A DNA stretch of 64,000 nt from an uncultured Flavobacteriales bacterium (GTDB taxonomy: Bacteria; Bacteroidota; Bacteroidia; Flavobacteriales; JBLHRE01): positions 62,001-126,000 of the forward strand of contig CAKZPI010000013.1 in the NCBI GenBank assembly GCA_937139155.1, in the 5' to 3' direction. This document shows, piece by piece, positions 1 through 8,709 of this stretch. Made by a program: the position numbers and the translations under genes. Each line of letters starts with the position of its first letter. Positions within the stretch are counted from its first letter, which is position 1. The notes under the pieces are model-generated. The model ran no database searches. It had not been told where the DNA came from and saw only the letters and a program-made list of their open reading frames with translations.

Positions 1-1382
1 GAGGAAGAGAAGTTAGTTGGAAGATTGGCTGAACCTTCAAACGTATAATTGCCCCACTTCAAAATTTGAGGTGTATCAGAAACAACGGTTACCGCTCTTT
101 CTTTGGTACGGCTAACAGTACCTCCTGCATTGGTTACAGTTAAGGTTACATCATAAACCCCTGGTTGTGTAAAGGTAGCGGTGATGTTTGAGTCTGAACT
201 AGAGCTCAGGTTAACCCCTGAACCAGAAACAGACCAAGACCAAGTATCAACGTCTCCATTCCAAGAGAAGTCGGTAAGTGAGGTTGGGTTTCCAGCACAT
301 ACTACCTCTTTCCCTACCAAGAAGTCAACATTTGGAGGGCAAGGTCCCATTTCAAAGCCAACCTTAGTTCCGGTAGCTTCTAAATTGGTTTCCTGCCAAA
401 GCAGCTTTCTAGACCCAATGAATGAGTTAATAGCAGCATCCATACGAGCGGCTTGACCAAGGGTAAACATCCGCTCGCAAGAGCTATAGTCAAGGTAATT
501 CTGAACATTGTCTTTTTGATCAATCCCCCAAGGATCATCAATTTGGTTGCAAGAGTTCGCATTGGTATTGCAACCTTGTCCTACTACCCCTTCACAGAAA
601 GGAGTGTCTTTAACGTTGTCATCAACATTGGTAGGACAATTGGAAGAAACACCTGGAGTATTGGTAGGACCCCAAGTATGGCGTAAGTTTAACCAGTGAC
701 CCGTTTCGTGGGTTAGGGTACGAATGGAAAGGTTACCGCCTCCTGAAGGAGAAAGTGAACCAAACTGAGAGGAGCGACAAACCACCCCTTCTTGAGAAGG
801 GCTAGGAGCCGTTCCTGGAACGTAGGCATAACCACCTGCTCCGGAAGCGATGTTACGCACTACCCAGATGTTGTAGTATTTCTCGGTATTCCAGGAGATT
901 AACTGCTTCACGTTCTCACCAGCAGAATTGGTCAATTCTGTATAAGTTCTGGTAATTCCGTCCGTACAGTTACCATTTGGATCAATGGTAGCCAATTTAA
1001 ACTCAATGTTCATTCCGCCGATATAAGGCTTGAACACAGGGTCAATGATCGATGTATCTGAATTCTGAACGTTGAAATCACGGTTCAAAATGCGGATGGC
1101 ATCCAATACATTGGCTTTGGGGATGTTTGAGGAAGAAGAGTAGTCGTGCATAATGTGAACCACAACTGGCACTACATAGTCAACACTCTCTTTACGTTCC
1201 CAACCTGGATTTTGCTCAACCCATGCTTGAGTAAAAGCTTCTAGTTGAGCTAGGTTTTCAGCAGCAATCGGATTGTTCGCAACAGAATTGTTGGTCCGAC
1301 TTTCAGCATCACAAAAATGTTGAGCGTTTGCTTGAGCGGCGATTAAGCCTAAACCCAACATTGATAGTACAATTTTCTTCAT
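1..1382 (-). CDS. Secreted M43 (pappalysin/cytophagalysin-like) metalloprotease with PKD domain, 3' end outside window
   Basis: The reading frame is open from the ATG at 1382 to the window edge, so about 460 N-terminal residues are visible and the C-terminus is missing. A signal peptide ends at AQANAQ (about residue 21). The zinc site is HETGHWLNLRH, matching the extended HExxHxxxxxH of M43 peptidases. It is followed downstream by the Met-turn region NYLDYSSCERMF, where Leu stands in the usual Met position. A PKD-like beta domain follows (DTWSWSVSG, then a GVYDVTLTVTN stretch). Family members in Bacteroidota are usually exported by the type IX system with a C-terminal sorting domain, which cannot be checked here. 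Likely an extracellular protease; substrate unknown. Confidence 0.9.
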   Translation of the reverse strand, partial: MKKIVLSMLGLGLIAAQANAQHFCDAESRTNNSVANNPIAAENLAQLEAFTQAWVEQNPGWERKESVDYVVPVVVHIMHDYSSSSNIPKANVLDAIRILNRDFNVQNSDTSIIDPVFKPYIGGMNIEFKLATIDPNGNCTDGITRTYTELTNSAGENVKQLISWNTEKYYNIWVVRNIASGAGGYAYVPGTAPSPSQEGVVCRSSQFGSLSPSGGGNLSIRTLTHETGHWLNLRHTWGPTNTPGVSSNCPTNVDDNVKDTPFCEGVVGQGCNTNANSCNQIDDPWGIDQKDNVQNYLDYSSCERMFTLGQAARMDAAINSFIGSRKLLWQETNLEATGTKVGFEMGPCPPNVDFLVGKEVVCAGNPTSLTDFSWNGDVDTWSWSVSGSGVNLSSSSDSNITATFTQPGVYDVTLTVTNAGGTVSRTKERAVTVVSDTPQILKWGNYTFEGSANLPTNFSS

Positions 1383-1410
1383 ATTTCTGATAATTTCTCT
1401 AAAAGGAGGC

Positions 1411-1418
1411 CAAATTTA
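1411..1418 (-). promoter_or_regulatory. Putative -7 promoter element of the M43 protease gene
   Basis: TAAATTTG fits the Bacteroidota -7 consensus TAnnTTTG and ends 28 nt before the ATG at 1382. An AGGAGG-like purine stretch at about 1403-1409 on the plus strand is its complement, so no Shine-Dalgarno is implied on the coding strand. No clear -33 TTG was found at the usual distance. Confidence 0.4.
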
Positions 1419-1565
1419 CAAAATCTAAGCCGTATTAGGAAGGTGATACACCCTTGTTTGGTGTGCGTGCCGACCAGTATTTTTTGGGGATTACCGATTG
1501 GTTTCCAGCTTGTAATAAGCATTTACGATAAAAAGCCAAGTTTTGATTGCGTAAGAGCCCAAGGA

Positions 1566-2273
1566 TTATCCATCCAAGCGAACCTTTCCTCGCTGGTCAG
1601 ATTCAATCAAGTTTTTGATTTGAAGGGCTACTTTTTCAGGATTTTTTAAGATTCCTTCTTCGTGAAGGGATTTAAATTTTTCAAGATCCTTAAACTCAGA
1701 ACCATCGGCCCCGCGAATGGTTTCTTGCATGGAGGTTGCCACCACCCCAGGGGATATGTTCAAGACCCGTGTATTTGCACCTAAGTATTCTTGCTCATCC
1801 TGAACCGCGTCCCCCAGCATTTCAAGTCCGGCCTTTGTAGCGCAATAAACAGACCAAGCGTCAATGGTTCGGAAGGCTGCCCCAGAGCTAATGTTGATGA
1901 TTACCTTTTCAGCAGGGTGGTTTTCATATGCCTTCAAAAAAGCGTTGATGAGTATGGCCGGGGCGGTTAAATTAATGCTTATGTTTTCTTGAATGGCTTC
2001 CGCCGAAAGGTGCCCCATCCGTGCAATGGGATCTATTTTTCCTGCATTGTTAACCAGTACAATTCGCTCAGAACCCTCGTAATCTGGAAATCTAAAGCCA
2101 TGAACCTTTTCAAATTCAGAAAGATCAATTTGCTTGGTATCAAAGCGTTCCGATTTGCTTTGTACTGATCGGGCCAATCCTAAGACTTGATAATTTTCAT
2201 CCTTGAGGAATTCATTTTTCAATGCATTTCCAATGCCTTGGGAAGAGCCTGTGAGGATGACAGAAGTTTTCAT
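1566..2273 (-). CDS. Short-chain dehydrogenase/reductase (SDR) family oxidoreductase
   Basis: A 235-residue classical SDR. It has the glycine-rich cofactor motif TGSSQGIG near the N-terminus, the NNAG motif, a catalytic Ser in NISSGAAF and the YCATKAG active-site Tyr-Lys pair. The size and lack of extra domains resemble the sepiapterin/benzil reductase-like group, but the substrate cannot be told. Its ATG overlaps the stop codon of the TrkA-family gene by 4 nt, so the two are probably translated from one mRNA. Confidence 0.85.
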   Translation of the reverse strand: MKTSVILTGSSQGIGNALKNEFLKDENYQVLGLARSVQSKSERFDTKQIDLSEFEKVHGFRFPDYEGSERIVLVNNAGKIDPIARMGHLSAEAIQENISINLTAPAILINAFLKAYENHPAEKVIINISSGAAFRTIDAWSVYCATKAGLEMLGDAVQDEQEYLGANTRVLNISPGVVATSMQETIRGADGSEFKDLEKFKSLHEEGILKNPEKVALQIKNLIESDQRGKVRLDG

Positions 2274-2971
2274 TGATTAATTTCTAAGAATCGTTCAATA
2301 TCGTCTACTTTACCAAAGAGCACGATGGTATCTGTTTCGTCGATTATGGTTTCTGGGTTCGGCACCCCTTCAATGTGTTTTTCTTTGGAAACCTCCCCTT
2401 GTTTCATGGTTTCGGTTTCACGCATGATGGTTACGGCATTAATGTCGTATTTCTCCCGGAGTCCGATGTCTTGCAAAGACCGACCTACCACTTTTGAAGG
2501 GGCTTTTACCTCCACAATTTCATAATTATCCGGAAGCTCTACATAGGTCAATAACTGCGGATTGAGGAGGGTTTCCGCCACGTTGTTTCCTACTTCGTTC
2601 TCGGGGGATAGGATTTCGGTAACCCCCATCTTTTCGAGGATTCTACGCTGTTCATCTCCCATGGCTCGGGCTATGATTCGCTTCACCTTAAGCTCCATAA
2701 GTACGAAGCAACAAAGCAAGAGTCCTTCAAAATTTTCACCTATGGCAACCACCACGGCATCCATTTCATGCACTCCATGTGCCATCAAAGCCTTTTTATC
2801 AGTGGCATCTAGGGCCACGCAATAGGCAACATCGTCTTTGATGTTTTCAATTTTATCGTCCCGGTTATCGATGGCAATTACCTCAGCTCCTTTGTCGGAA
2901 AGCTTACGAGCAATGGCCGTTCCGAACTGGCCCATACCTATTACCGCAAAGCGGTTTTCGCGCATTTTCAT
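2270..2971 (-). CDS. TrkA/KtrA-family NAD-binding regulator of potassium uptake
   Basis: 233 residues: an N-terminal RCK Rossmann domain (GMGQFGTAIARKL, then AIDNRDDKIE at the end of the second beta strand) and a C-terminal TrkA_C domain from about residue 140. Proteins of this type bind NAD(H) or ATP on the cytoplasmic face of KtrB/TrkH channels and gate K+ uptake. No KtrB-like membrane partner is encoded in the window. Two start codons are possible (MKMRENR or the internal Met at residue 3). TATCTTCG at 2991-2998 on the minus strand resembles a -7 element. The upstream dgkA gene ends at 3004, so read-through is also possible. Confidence 0.88.
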   Translation of the reverse strand: MKMRENRFAVIGMGQFGTAIARKLSDKGAEVIAIDNRDDKIENIKDDVAYCVALDATDKKALMAHGVHEMDAVVVAIGENFEGLLLCCFVLMELKVKRIIARAMGDEQRRILEKMGVTEILSPENEVGNNVAETLLNPQLLTYVELPDNYEIVEVKAPSKVVGRSLQDIGLREKYDINAVTIMRETETMKQGEVSKEKHIEGVPNPETIIDETDTIVLFGKVDDIERFLEINQ

Positions 2972-3003
2972 AGAAATCGAATTCTGATTGCGAAGATACC
3001 TTC

Positions 3004-3384
3004 TTAATTTTCAGTTCTCCAATGATTCAGGCCAAGATCTTGAATCTCACCCCAAAATATCAATAGAGCTATGCCCAAGGCAAAAATGGAAGCGATGAGT
3101 ACGGCCCCTGCTGCCATGTCTTTCACTTTTTTAATTTCCTCGGATCGTTCTGGAGAGAGCTTATCGCAAAGGGCTTCAAGAGCTGTGTTCATGGCTTCCA
3201 AGCTCATAACAAGGGCCGAGATGCAAAATATCCCAACCCATTCCAGGGTTTGAATCTTCAAAATCCAACCTAAAATCACCACCAAGAGAAAAGCAAAAAG
3301 GTGTACTCTTCCATTCCGGCTTGACCTGAGATAAGTTGCAATGCCCTGAAAAGCATAGCTAAATCCACGTAGGAATGCTTTCAT
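3004..3384 (-). CDS. dgkA: Diacylglycerol kinase / undecaprenol kinase family protein
   Basis: 126 residues with three predicted membrane helices (around 30-45, 50-70 and 95-115) and the family signature EAMNTALEALCDKL. The enzyme phosphorylates diacylglycerol or undecaprenol in the inner membrane and so recycles lipid carriers or phospholipid precursors. Which substrate is used in this organism cannot be decided. It lies just downstream of the terminator that ends the bamA-skp operon and directly upstream of the TrkA-family gene. Confidence 0.85.
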   Translation of the reverse strand: MKAFLRGFSYAFQGIATYLRSSRNGRVHLFAFLLVVILGWILKIQTLEWVGIFCISALVMSLEAMNTALEALCDKLSPERSEEIKKVKDMAAGAVLIASIFALGIALLIFWGEIQDLGLNHWRTEN

Positions 3385-3440
3385 TCTAAATCCAATTTAG
3401 GCTTAAAAGTACGGATCGTATGGTAATGCTTGAACATAAA

Positions 3441-3468
3441 AAAAGCCAGCATTATGCCGGCTTTCTAA
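3441..3468 (-). terminator. Rho-independent terminator of the envelope (CBS-nadK-bamA-skp) operon
   Basis: On the minus strand AAAGCCGGC-ATAAT-GCTGGCTTT forms a 9-bp stem (one G-U pair) followed by a run of seven T. It starts about 20 nt after the stop codon of the second Skp gene, in the correct orientation. Confidence 0.85.
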
Positions 3469-3487
3469 ATTTTATTGGGAGCTAAGA

Positions 3488-3994
3488 CTAAAGTCCAAGC
3501 TTAGACTTAACAGGCGCCATTAGATTTTGAGAATCTTCGGCGTAAAGCACTGCTCCTTTGCTGGTGTCAAAAACGTAGGTAAGCCCCTTTTCTTTGGCAA
3601 CTGCATCAATTGCGTTTTGCGCTTTTTCTAAGATGGGCGTAAGAAGTTCCACCTCCATCTGTTGTAGGCTTTGGCTGCCCGTTTGTTGGAATTCTTGAAT
3701 TCTTTGTTCAAGGTCCGCCAATTGTCTGTACTTAGAGTCACGAACCACGTCGGTCATCAGCTTCTGGTTGGCTTCAAATTCAGCCATTTTGTTTTGGTAC
3801 TCCTCCAACATGGTGTTGAGGGTAGATTCTAGCTCTTTGTTATGCTTTTCAAGCTGACCTTGAGCCGCTTTGGTTTCAGGCATAAGGCTCAAAAGTTCAT
3901 CAGAATTAATGTGGCCAAATTTTGCCTGAGCCATTGCCGTGGTAGATCCAAGAGTGGCAAGGCCTAAAAATAGGATGGTTAAAAAACGCTTCAT
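3488..3994 (-). CDS. skp: OmpH/Skp-family periplasmic chaperone (second copy)
   Basis: 168 residues from the chosen start, MKRFLTILFLGL, which gives a proper signal peptide cleaved after AMAQA. An ATG 39 nt further upstream would put hydrophilic residues before the signal and is rejected. The mature part is the FGHINSDELLSLMP beta strand followed by long charged coiled-coil tentacle helices and a C-terminal TYVFDTSKGAVLY strand, as in Skp. It holds unfolded outer-membrane proteins in the periplasm for BamA. It follows a Skp paralog by 60 nt and has its own candidate promoter. Confidence 0.9.
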   Translation of the reverse strand: MKRFLTILFLGLATLGSTTAMAQAKFGHINSDELLSLMPETKAAQGQLEKHNKELESTLNTMLEEYQNKMAEFEANQKLMTDVVRDSKYRQLADLEQRIQEFQQTGSQSLQQMEVELLTPILEKAQNAIDAVAKEKGLTYVFDTSKGAVLYAEDSQNLMAPVKSKLGL

Positions 3995-4022
3995 AGTTAA
4001 GGTTGAAAGATTTATCGGGCGC

Positions 4023-4052
4023 CAAAGATACAATTTGGACCGAGCCCCACAA
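4023..4052 (-). promoter_or_regulatory. Internal promoter for the second Skp gene (TTG-N19-TATCTTTG)
   Basis: On the minus strand TTG (4052-4050) is followed after exactly 19 nt by TATCTTTG (4030-4023). This is the full Bacteroidota promoter layout (TTG, 17-23 nt, TAnnTTTG). It lies in the 60-nt gap before the second Skp gene, with 28 nt to the ATG. It would allow this chaperone to be expressed apart from bamA. Confidence 0.65.
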
Positions 4053-4054
4053 GA

Positions 4055-4573
4055 TTAATAGTTGTATCCTAATCGGTCAAGAATGTCATCACTCTTGTCG
4101 TATTTCGGGTCGGTGAAAAGCATGATCAAATCTGAGCTTTTATCGAAAATCACCGCGTATCCACCTTCAGAGGCCAGTTGTTGTACGGCATTGAAAACTT
4201 GATCTTGAATGGGTTTCACCAATTCTTGACGTTTTGAGAATAAATCGCCTTGCGGACCAAATCTTTGTCTTTGGAGGGCTTTGGCGGCCTTTTCTTTTTC
4301 AATGATTGCATTTTCACGCTCTCTTCGCATGTCTTCAGTAAGAAGAACCTGCTCAGATTGGTACTTTTTATAGAGTTGATCTATTTCCGCGTAAAGGGTT
4401 TCAATTTCTTGTTGCCATTTTACCGAAAGGGCGTCAAGCTCATCTTGGGCTTGTTTGTACTCCGGAATTTTTTCTAAAATGGCCTCGGTATCAACGTAGG
4501 CGAATTTCTGGGCCTGAACCAGTGAGGTGGTGAACAAGGCCAAAGCTGTAAGAATAAGGGCTGGTGCTTTCAT
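4055..4573 (-). CDS. skp: OmpH/Skp-family periplasmic chaperone (first copy)
   Basis: 172 residues from MKAPALILTALALF, a typical signal peptide ending at VQAQ. An upstream ATG at 4633 lies inside bamA and is rejected. FAYVDTEAILEKIPEYKQAQ is the conserved first strand and helix, followed by an acidic and basic coiled-coil stretch and a C-terminal strand containing AVIFDKSS. It lies 23 nt downstream of bamA, so it is almost certainly co-transcribed with it. Tandem Skp genes after bamA are common in this phylum. The two copies are clearly divergent, so they may differ in clients. Confidence 0.9.
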   Translation of the reverse strand: MKAPALILTALALFTTSLVQAQKFAYVDTEAILEKIPEYKQAQDELDALSVKWQQEIETLYAEIDQLYKKYQSEQVLLTEDMRRERENAIIEKEKAAKALQRQRFGPQGDLFSKRQELVKPIQDQVFNAVQQLASEGGYAVIFDKSSDLIMLFTDPKYDKSDDILDRLGYNY

Positions 4574-4596
4574 GCCAAATTTTTTAAATGAATGTT

Positions 4597-7089
4597 TTAA
4601 AACTGCTGACCAATCATAAAGTGGGTTTGCCATCCGCTGTTGCCAGCCTGACCCGGAACTTGATCAAATCCGTATCCGAAATCAACGCCTAGCAGTCCAA
4701 AGAAAGGCATAAATACCCGAACGCCAGCACCCAGAGATCGGTTTACTTCAAAGGGCTTATAATCTTTGAACCCTCCCCAGGCATTACCTGCTTCTGCAAA
4801 TACCAGACCATAAATTGTAGAGTTGGGGTTCAAGGTTACGGGATACCTAAGTTCTGCTGTGTATTTGGTGAATATGGTTCCTCCGTTATCTGGGGTTAAG
4901 GATTCGTTGGGGTAGCCCCTCAATCCAATGGTTTCACGACCGTCTAAAACAAATCCAGACAATCCATCACCTCCTACATAGAATCGCTCAAAGGGTGGAG
5001 CACCCAAGGCTGAATTGTAAAATCCTAATAGTCCGAATCGAGCTCCTGTTCGTAAAACCAAATCCCCGGCCAATTGGGTATACCAGTCGGCATCAAATTT
5101 CCACTTATGGTATTCTATGTATTCATACCGATCTTCCGGAGCCTGATTTTCTACCGGAACCGAAGAAAACAAAGAAAATGGAGGCGTAATTTGAAGGGTT
5201 AGGCTGATGTTTGATCCAAAGCGCGGGTAAATAGGGGCCGAAATGGAGCTCCGACCAAAGGTGACCCGGTAATTGATGTTGTTTGAGTATCCATCGGTAT
5301 AACCCAAAGAGCTGGTTCCAAAATTGGCATAATTATTAATCAAGGTGTACCGTTGAAAATTCACCCCATTGTAAATGGTAAAATAATCATCCGGCCACTT
5401 GAGTCGCTGCCCTAAGCCCAAACCAAAACCCGTAATCTTTAAAGCCGATCTACTTTCATCGGTCTTAGCCAATCCATTGGTTTGAACTGAATGATACAAT
5501 GAAACGGTTAAAGCGTTGGGTTTCTTACCTCCCAGCCAAGGTTCCGTAAAGCTGAAATTATAGTTTTGGAAAAAGCTACCGTTGCTTTGCGCCCGAAGAC
5601 TCAGCCTTTGTCCATCACCCGTTGGCAGGTATCCATTCCATCCTCCTTTCTTGAATAGGTTGCGGGCCGAGAAATTATCGAAGACCAAGCCGAAGGTTCC
5701 CACTAAGAATCCATTTCCGTACCCTCCTTGGAGCTCAACCTGAGAGGTTGATTTTTCAACCACCTGGTATTCAATATCGACGGTTCCGGTTTGGGGGTTG
5801 GGTACCGGATTTACATTTAGCTGTTCTGGGTCAAAATAGCCAAGGTTTGCCAGCTCACGAATGGTACGTGTAATGTCTGATCTGCTGAAAAGCATTCCGG
5901 GCTTAGAACGCACCTCCCTAAGAATAACATGCTGATTGGTTCGAGTATTCCCTGTTACAGTAATCTTGTTCACCCGGGCTTGTTGCCCTTCGTAAATCAC
6001 CATTTCCAAATCAATAGTATCACCTTCTGCGTATTGTTCAACGGGCTGAATATTGAAGAACAAGTACCCATCGTTCAGGTAAAGAGAAGAAATATCGCTT
6101 TCGTCCATGCTGGCAAAAAGCCTAGACTCAAGCACCGCCACATTGTAAACATCTCCTTTTTTAATGTTGATGATCTTGGCTAATTCTTCGTCCGTAAACT
6201 TTGAATTCCCCAACCAGGTAATGTCTCCGAAGTAGTATCGATTTCCCTCCTCAATTTTAAGCTGAATGGCGAGTCGGTCAGGATTTCCTTCAATGGGCTC
6301 AACCGATTCAGAAACAAAACGGGCATCTCGGTAACCAAGGGTTCTGTATTGGGCTAGAATTTTTTCTTTATCGGCCTTAAACTCGTCTTCCAAAAACTTA
6401 GAGGATTTGAAAATATTGAGAATGGAGGTGGTTTTGGTTTCCTTCATCAACCGCCTCAATTTGGCATCCGTGATTTGGGTATTTCCTTCAAATTCAATCT
6501 CCTTAATCTTAACCTTCTCTCCTTTATCTACAAAGATTTTCAAGATGAGCTGGTTGAATTCAGCCGTATCGGTTTCTTGTTCAATGCGCACATTCACGTT
6601 TCGGAAGCCCTTGTCTATGTAGTAGCGGTTTACCTTGGTTTCAATGGTCAGGATTAGGTTTTTGTTCACCACCTTTCCTCGGGCAATGGCAATGCTTTCG
6701 CGGATGGACTCCTTTTCAGATTTTTTGGCTCCGTAGATGGCGTATTTGCTTAGTCGGGGAAGCTCATCAATGTGCACATCCAGAAAAACAATATTGTCTT
6801 GAACCCTTTCGATGGAAATTTTAACATCTGAGAAAAGATTTTGGCTCCACAAGGTTTGGATGGCATCGGTGATGGCATCTCCCGGAATTTCAATTTCCTC
6901 CCCCACCGAAAGGCCTGAGATCAAGACCACCATGCTGCGGTCTAAGGTATTTTCTCCCGAAAGGGTAATTCCCCCAATTTCATAGGTTTTCGGATTTTCA
7001 TAATCCAAGGTCATTTCACTGGGAAAAATTTGTGCTGAAGCAGAAAAGCTAAGCATCAAAAATGCCAAGAAGGCGTGGAATAATTTCAT
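4597..7089 (-). CDS. bamA: Outer-membrane protein assembly factor BamA
   Basis: 830 residues starting at MKLFHAFLAFLML (signal peptide ending SASAQ). A longer frame reaching 7269 overlaps uppS by 170 nt and is rejected. Residues about 25-400 form the repeated POTRA domains (for example GNTQITDAKLRRLM and YRTLGYRDARF), followed by a beta-barrel of about 420 residues that ends in Phe (HFMIGQQF). BamA folds and inserts beta-barrel proteins into the outer membrane. It sits 7 nt after uppS and just before two Skp chaperones that deliver its substrates. Confidence 0.97.
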   Translation of the reverse strand: MKLFHAFLAFLMLSFSASAQIFPSEMTLDYENPKTYEIGGITLSGENTLDRSMVVLISGLSVGEEIEIPGDAITDAIQTLWSQNLFSDVKISIERVQDNIVFLDVHIDELPRLSKYAIYGAKKSEKESIRESIAIARGKVVNKNLILTIETKVNRYYIDKGFRNVNVRIEQETDTAEFNQLILKIFVDKGEKVKIKEIEFEGNTQITDAKLRRLMKETKTTSILNIFKSSKFLEDEFKADKEKILAQYRTLGYRDARFVSESVEPIEGNPDRLAIQLKIEEGNRYYFGDITWLGNSKFTDEELAKIINIKKGDVYNVAVLESRLFASMDESDISSLYLNDGYLFFNIQPVEQYAEGDTIDLEMVIYEGQQARVNKITVTGNTRTNQHVILREVRSKPGMLFSRSDITRTIRELANLGYFDPEQLNVNPVPNPQTGTVDIEYQVVEKSTSQVELQGGYGNGFLVGTFGLVFDNFSARNLFKKGGWNGYLPTGDGQRLSLRAQSNGSFFQNYNFSFTEPWLGGKKPNALTVSLYHSVQTNGLAKTDESRSALKITGFGLGLGQRLKWPDDYFTIYNGVNFQRYTLINNYANFGTSSLGYTDGYSNNINYRVTFGRSSISAPIYPRFGSNISLTLQITPPFSLFSSVPVENQAPEDRYEYIEYHKWKFDADWYTQLAGDLVLRTGARFGLLGFYNSALGAPPFERFYVGGDGLSGFVLDGRETIGLRGYPNESLTPDNGGTIFTKYTAELRYPVTLNPNSTIYGLVFAEAGNAWGGFKDYKPFEVNRSLGAGVRVFMPFFGLLGVDFGYGFDQVPGQAGNSGWQTHFMIGQQF

Positions 7090-7096
7090 AGGGGCT

Positions 7097-7840
7097 TTAT
7101 GACTTAAGCTGTTCGCTGGTTTTTCCAAATCTGCGTTCTCTGTGTTGGTAATCATAGATGGCTTCAAAGAGGTTGGCTCTTCGGAAGTCAGGCCAGAGTA
7201 TGGGGGTAAAATAGAGTTCGGCATAGGCAATTTGCCAGAGCAAGAAATTTGAAATTCGGTGTTCACCACTGGTGCGTATCAACAGTTCTACATCTGGCAT
7301 TCCAGATGTGTACAAATGGTTTTCTAAGGTATCAGGACCAATGTCTTTGGGCATGAGCTTACCTTCTAAGACAAGTTCAGCTACCTTTTTGGTTGCCTGA
7401 GTCAATTCATCTTTGGCTCCATAGCTCAGGGCTAGAACCAGGGTCATGTGTTTATTCCCCTCGGTTTTCTGCATTACTTCCTGAAGTTGTTTCCTCCCTT
7501 TTTCAGGAAGAATCTCCAAGTTTCCAATGGCTTTGAGTCTGATGTCGTTTTTCATCAGGGTTGGTAGCTCATCGCGTAAGCTAGAAATCAAGAGCCTCAT
7601 TAAGGCGTCAACCTCGTATTTGGGTCGTTTCCAATTTTCGGTTGAAAATGCGTAGAGGGTTAAATACTTCACCCCTATTTCAGCGGCACCTTCAACGGTA
7701 TCTCGTACAGCTTTCACCCCATTCTTATGGCCCATAACCCGCTTGAGTCCTTGGTTCTTTGCCCAACGACCGTTTCCGTCCATGATCACAGCCACATGTG
7801 CCGGAAGTTTTTCGGTATCGATTAGCGATTTAAAATCCAT
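7097..7840 (-). CDS. uppS: Undecaprenyl diphosphate synthase (cis-prenyltransferase)
   Basis: 247 residues. The catalytic loop MDGNGRWAK, the FSTENWKRP motif and the RTSGEHRISNFLLWQ substrate-binding motif are all present. It condenses isopentenyl diphosphate with farnesyl diphosphate to make the lipid carrier for peptidoglycan and O-antigen. I chose the ATG at 7840 (MDFKSL), which overlaps the TAA of porG by one base (TAATG). An in-frame ATG at 7855 lies inside porG. Isopentenyl diphosphate would come from the DXP pathway begun by dxs in this same window. Confidence 0.97.
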   Translation of the reverse strand: MDFKSLIDTEKLPAHVAVIMDGNGRWAKNQGLKRVMGHKNGVKAVRDTVEGAAEIGVKYLTLYAFSTENWKRPKYEVDALMRLLISSLRDELPTLMKNDIRLKAIGNLEILPEKGRKQLQEVMQKTEGNKHMTLVLALSYGAKDELTQATKKVAELVLEGKLMPKDIGPDTLENHLYTSGMPDVELLIRTSGEHRISNFLLWQIAYAELYFTPILWPDFRRANLFEAIYDYQHRERRFGKTSEQLKS

Positions 7841-8646
7841 TAGAATTGAGCGCAAGATTGGTGATGACGACGTAATTGTACGATGAGGGTAAAACCCGCA
7901 AATCCAAACCAGTCTTTGGTATTCGGATTGCCGCGCTTGTAATTGGCGTGGTTTTCTTGGTCCAAAGATCGGTCGCTCAAAGCCGCCGCTGTATTTGAAT
8001 TGAAGGCCGCTGGATCTGGGTAGCTTATGCTTACATCGTCTAAATAATCGGTAAAGGTTTTTCTAAAACCTGCTTCCAAACCCAGGCTTACCCGCTTTAA
8101 AATCAAAACTTTATACCCAACACCCACCGGAATGGTTACCAGTCCTTTGGCGTAGGGCTTACGGTCTGGGTAAAGGTCAGAATTTTGTCCTTCTGTGCCC
8201 AAAGGCCGTAAATCAACCCATTCACCTTGGTAGAAGGCTTGGGGGTTATGAAGGGTATAACCCAGTCCGGCGAAAATATAAGGGGTATGCTGATTGTCTG
8301 ATTTATGGTGGCTGAAATTGAAGAAATTGAATTCCATCCACACATTGGCGTCCCAAATCCGGTTTCGAAAAGAAAGGTTTCGGTTGAGCACAAAGGCTTC
8401 GGTAGAATTTGAGTCGCCCGCTGAAATTTGGCCATATTGAAGGTTGGCCCGAAGACTCCAATACGGGTTGAAATTTCTTCGATAAAACACCCCAAAGGCG
8501 TTGTCTTCCGATTTCACCTGGCCCATCAAGCCTACATCGGTGAAAGCCAGCCCTTTACCCAAAAATATGCCCATATCGTTGCTTTGAGCGCTTGAATTCA
8601 AGGCCCAAAACATCGTAAAAATAATTGCTAATCTTTTGATAATCAA
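7840..8646 (-). CDS. porG: PorG-like outer-membrane protein (DUF6089 family)
   Basis: 268 residues if started at the TTG at 8646, giving a signal peptide ending NSSAQ. The upstream ATG at 8682 lies before a TATATTTG promoter element at 8670-8677 and adds 12 hydrophilic residues, so it is unlikely to be used. The mature protein has an alternating, aromatic-rich beta-barrel pattern (YRRNFNPYWSLRANLQYG and similar) and a KDWFGFAGFTLIVQL-type end. The place between nadK and uppS is where Bacteroidota commonly carry porG, a component associated with type IX secretion. The identity rests on position and fold pattern, not on an alignment. Confidence 0.7.
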   Translation of the reverse strand: MIIKRLAIIFTMFWALNSSAQSNDMGIFLGKGLAFTDVGLMGQVKSEDNAFGVFYRRNFNPYWSLRANLQYGQISAGDSNSTEAFVLNRNLSFRNRIWDANVWMEFNFFNFSHHKSDNQHTPYIFAGLGYTLHNPQAFYQGEWVDLRPLGTEGQNSDLYPDRKPYAKGLVTIPVGVGYKVLILKRVSLGLEAGFRKTFTDYLDDVSISYPDPAAFNSNTAAALSDRSLDQENHANYKRGNPNTKDWFGFAGFTLIVQLRRHHQSCAQF

Positions 8647-8669
8647 CGGTTCATCGGCGTTTAAGCCTG

Positions 8670-8677
8670 CAAATATA
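8670..8677 (-). promoter_or_regulatory. Putative -7 element within the operon, upstream of porG
   Basis: TATATTTG on the minus strand lies 23 nt before the TTG start at 8646 and only 5 nt after an in-frame ATG at 8682. It therefore argues for the TTG as the real porG start and for a secondary promoter for porG-uppS-bamA. Confidence 0.4.
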
Positions 8678-8709
8678 CCCATTCAATATGGTTTAGCCGA
8701 AATTACCCT

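Noticed and set aside
1383..1565. Small plus-strand frame (1443-1649)
   Set aside because: It runs into the SDR gene antisense and has no promoter or similarity; only the protease promoter is supported here.
7090..7269. N-terminal extension of bamA
   Set aside because: It overlaps uppS by 170 nt and adds hydrophilic sequence in front of a clear signal peptide.
8647..8682. ATG start for porG at 8682
   Set aside because: A TATATTTG promoter element lies between it and the signal peptide; a TTG at 8646 fits better.
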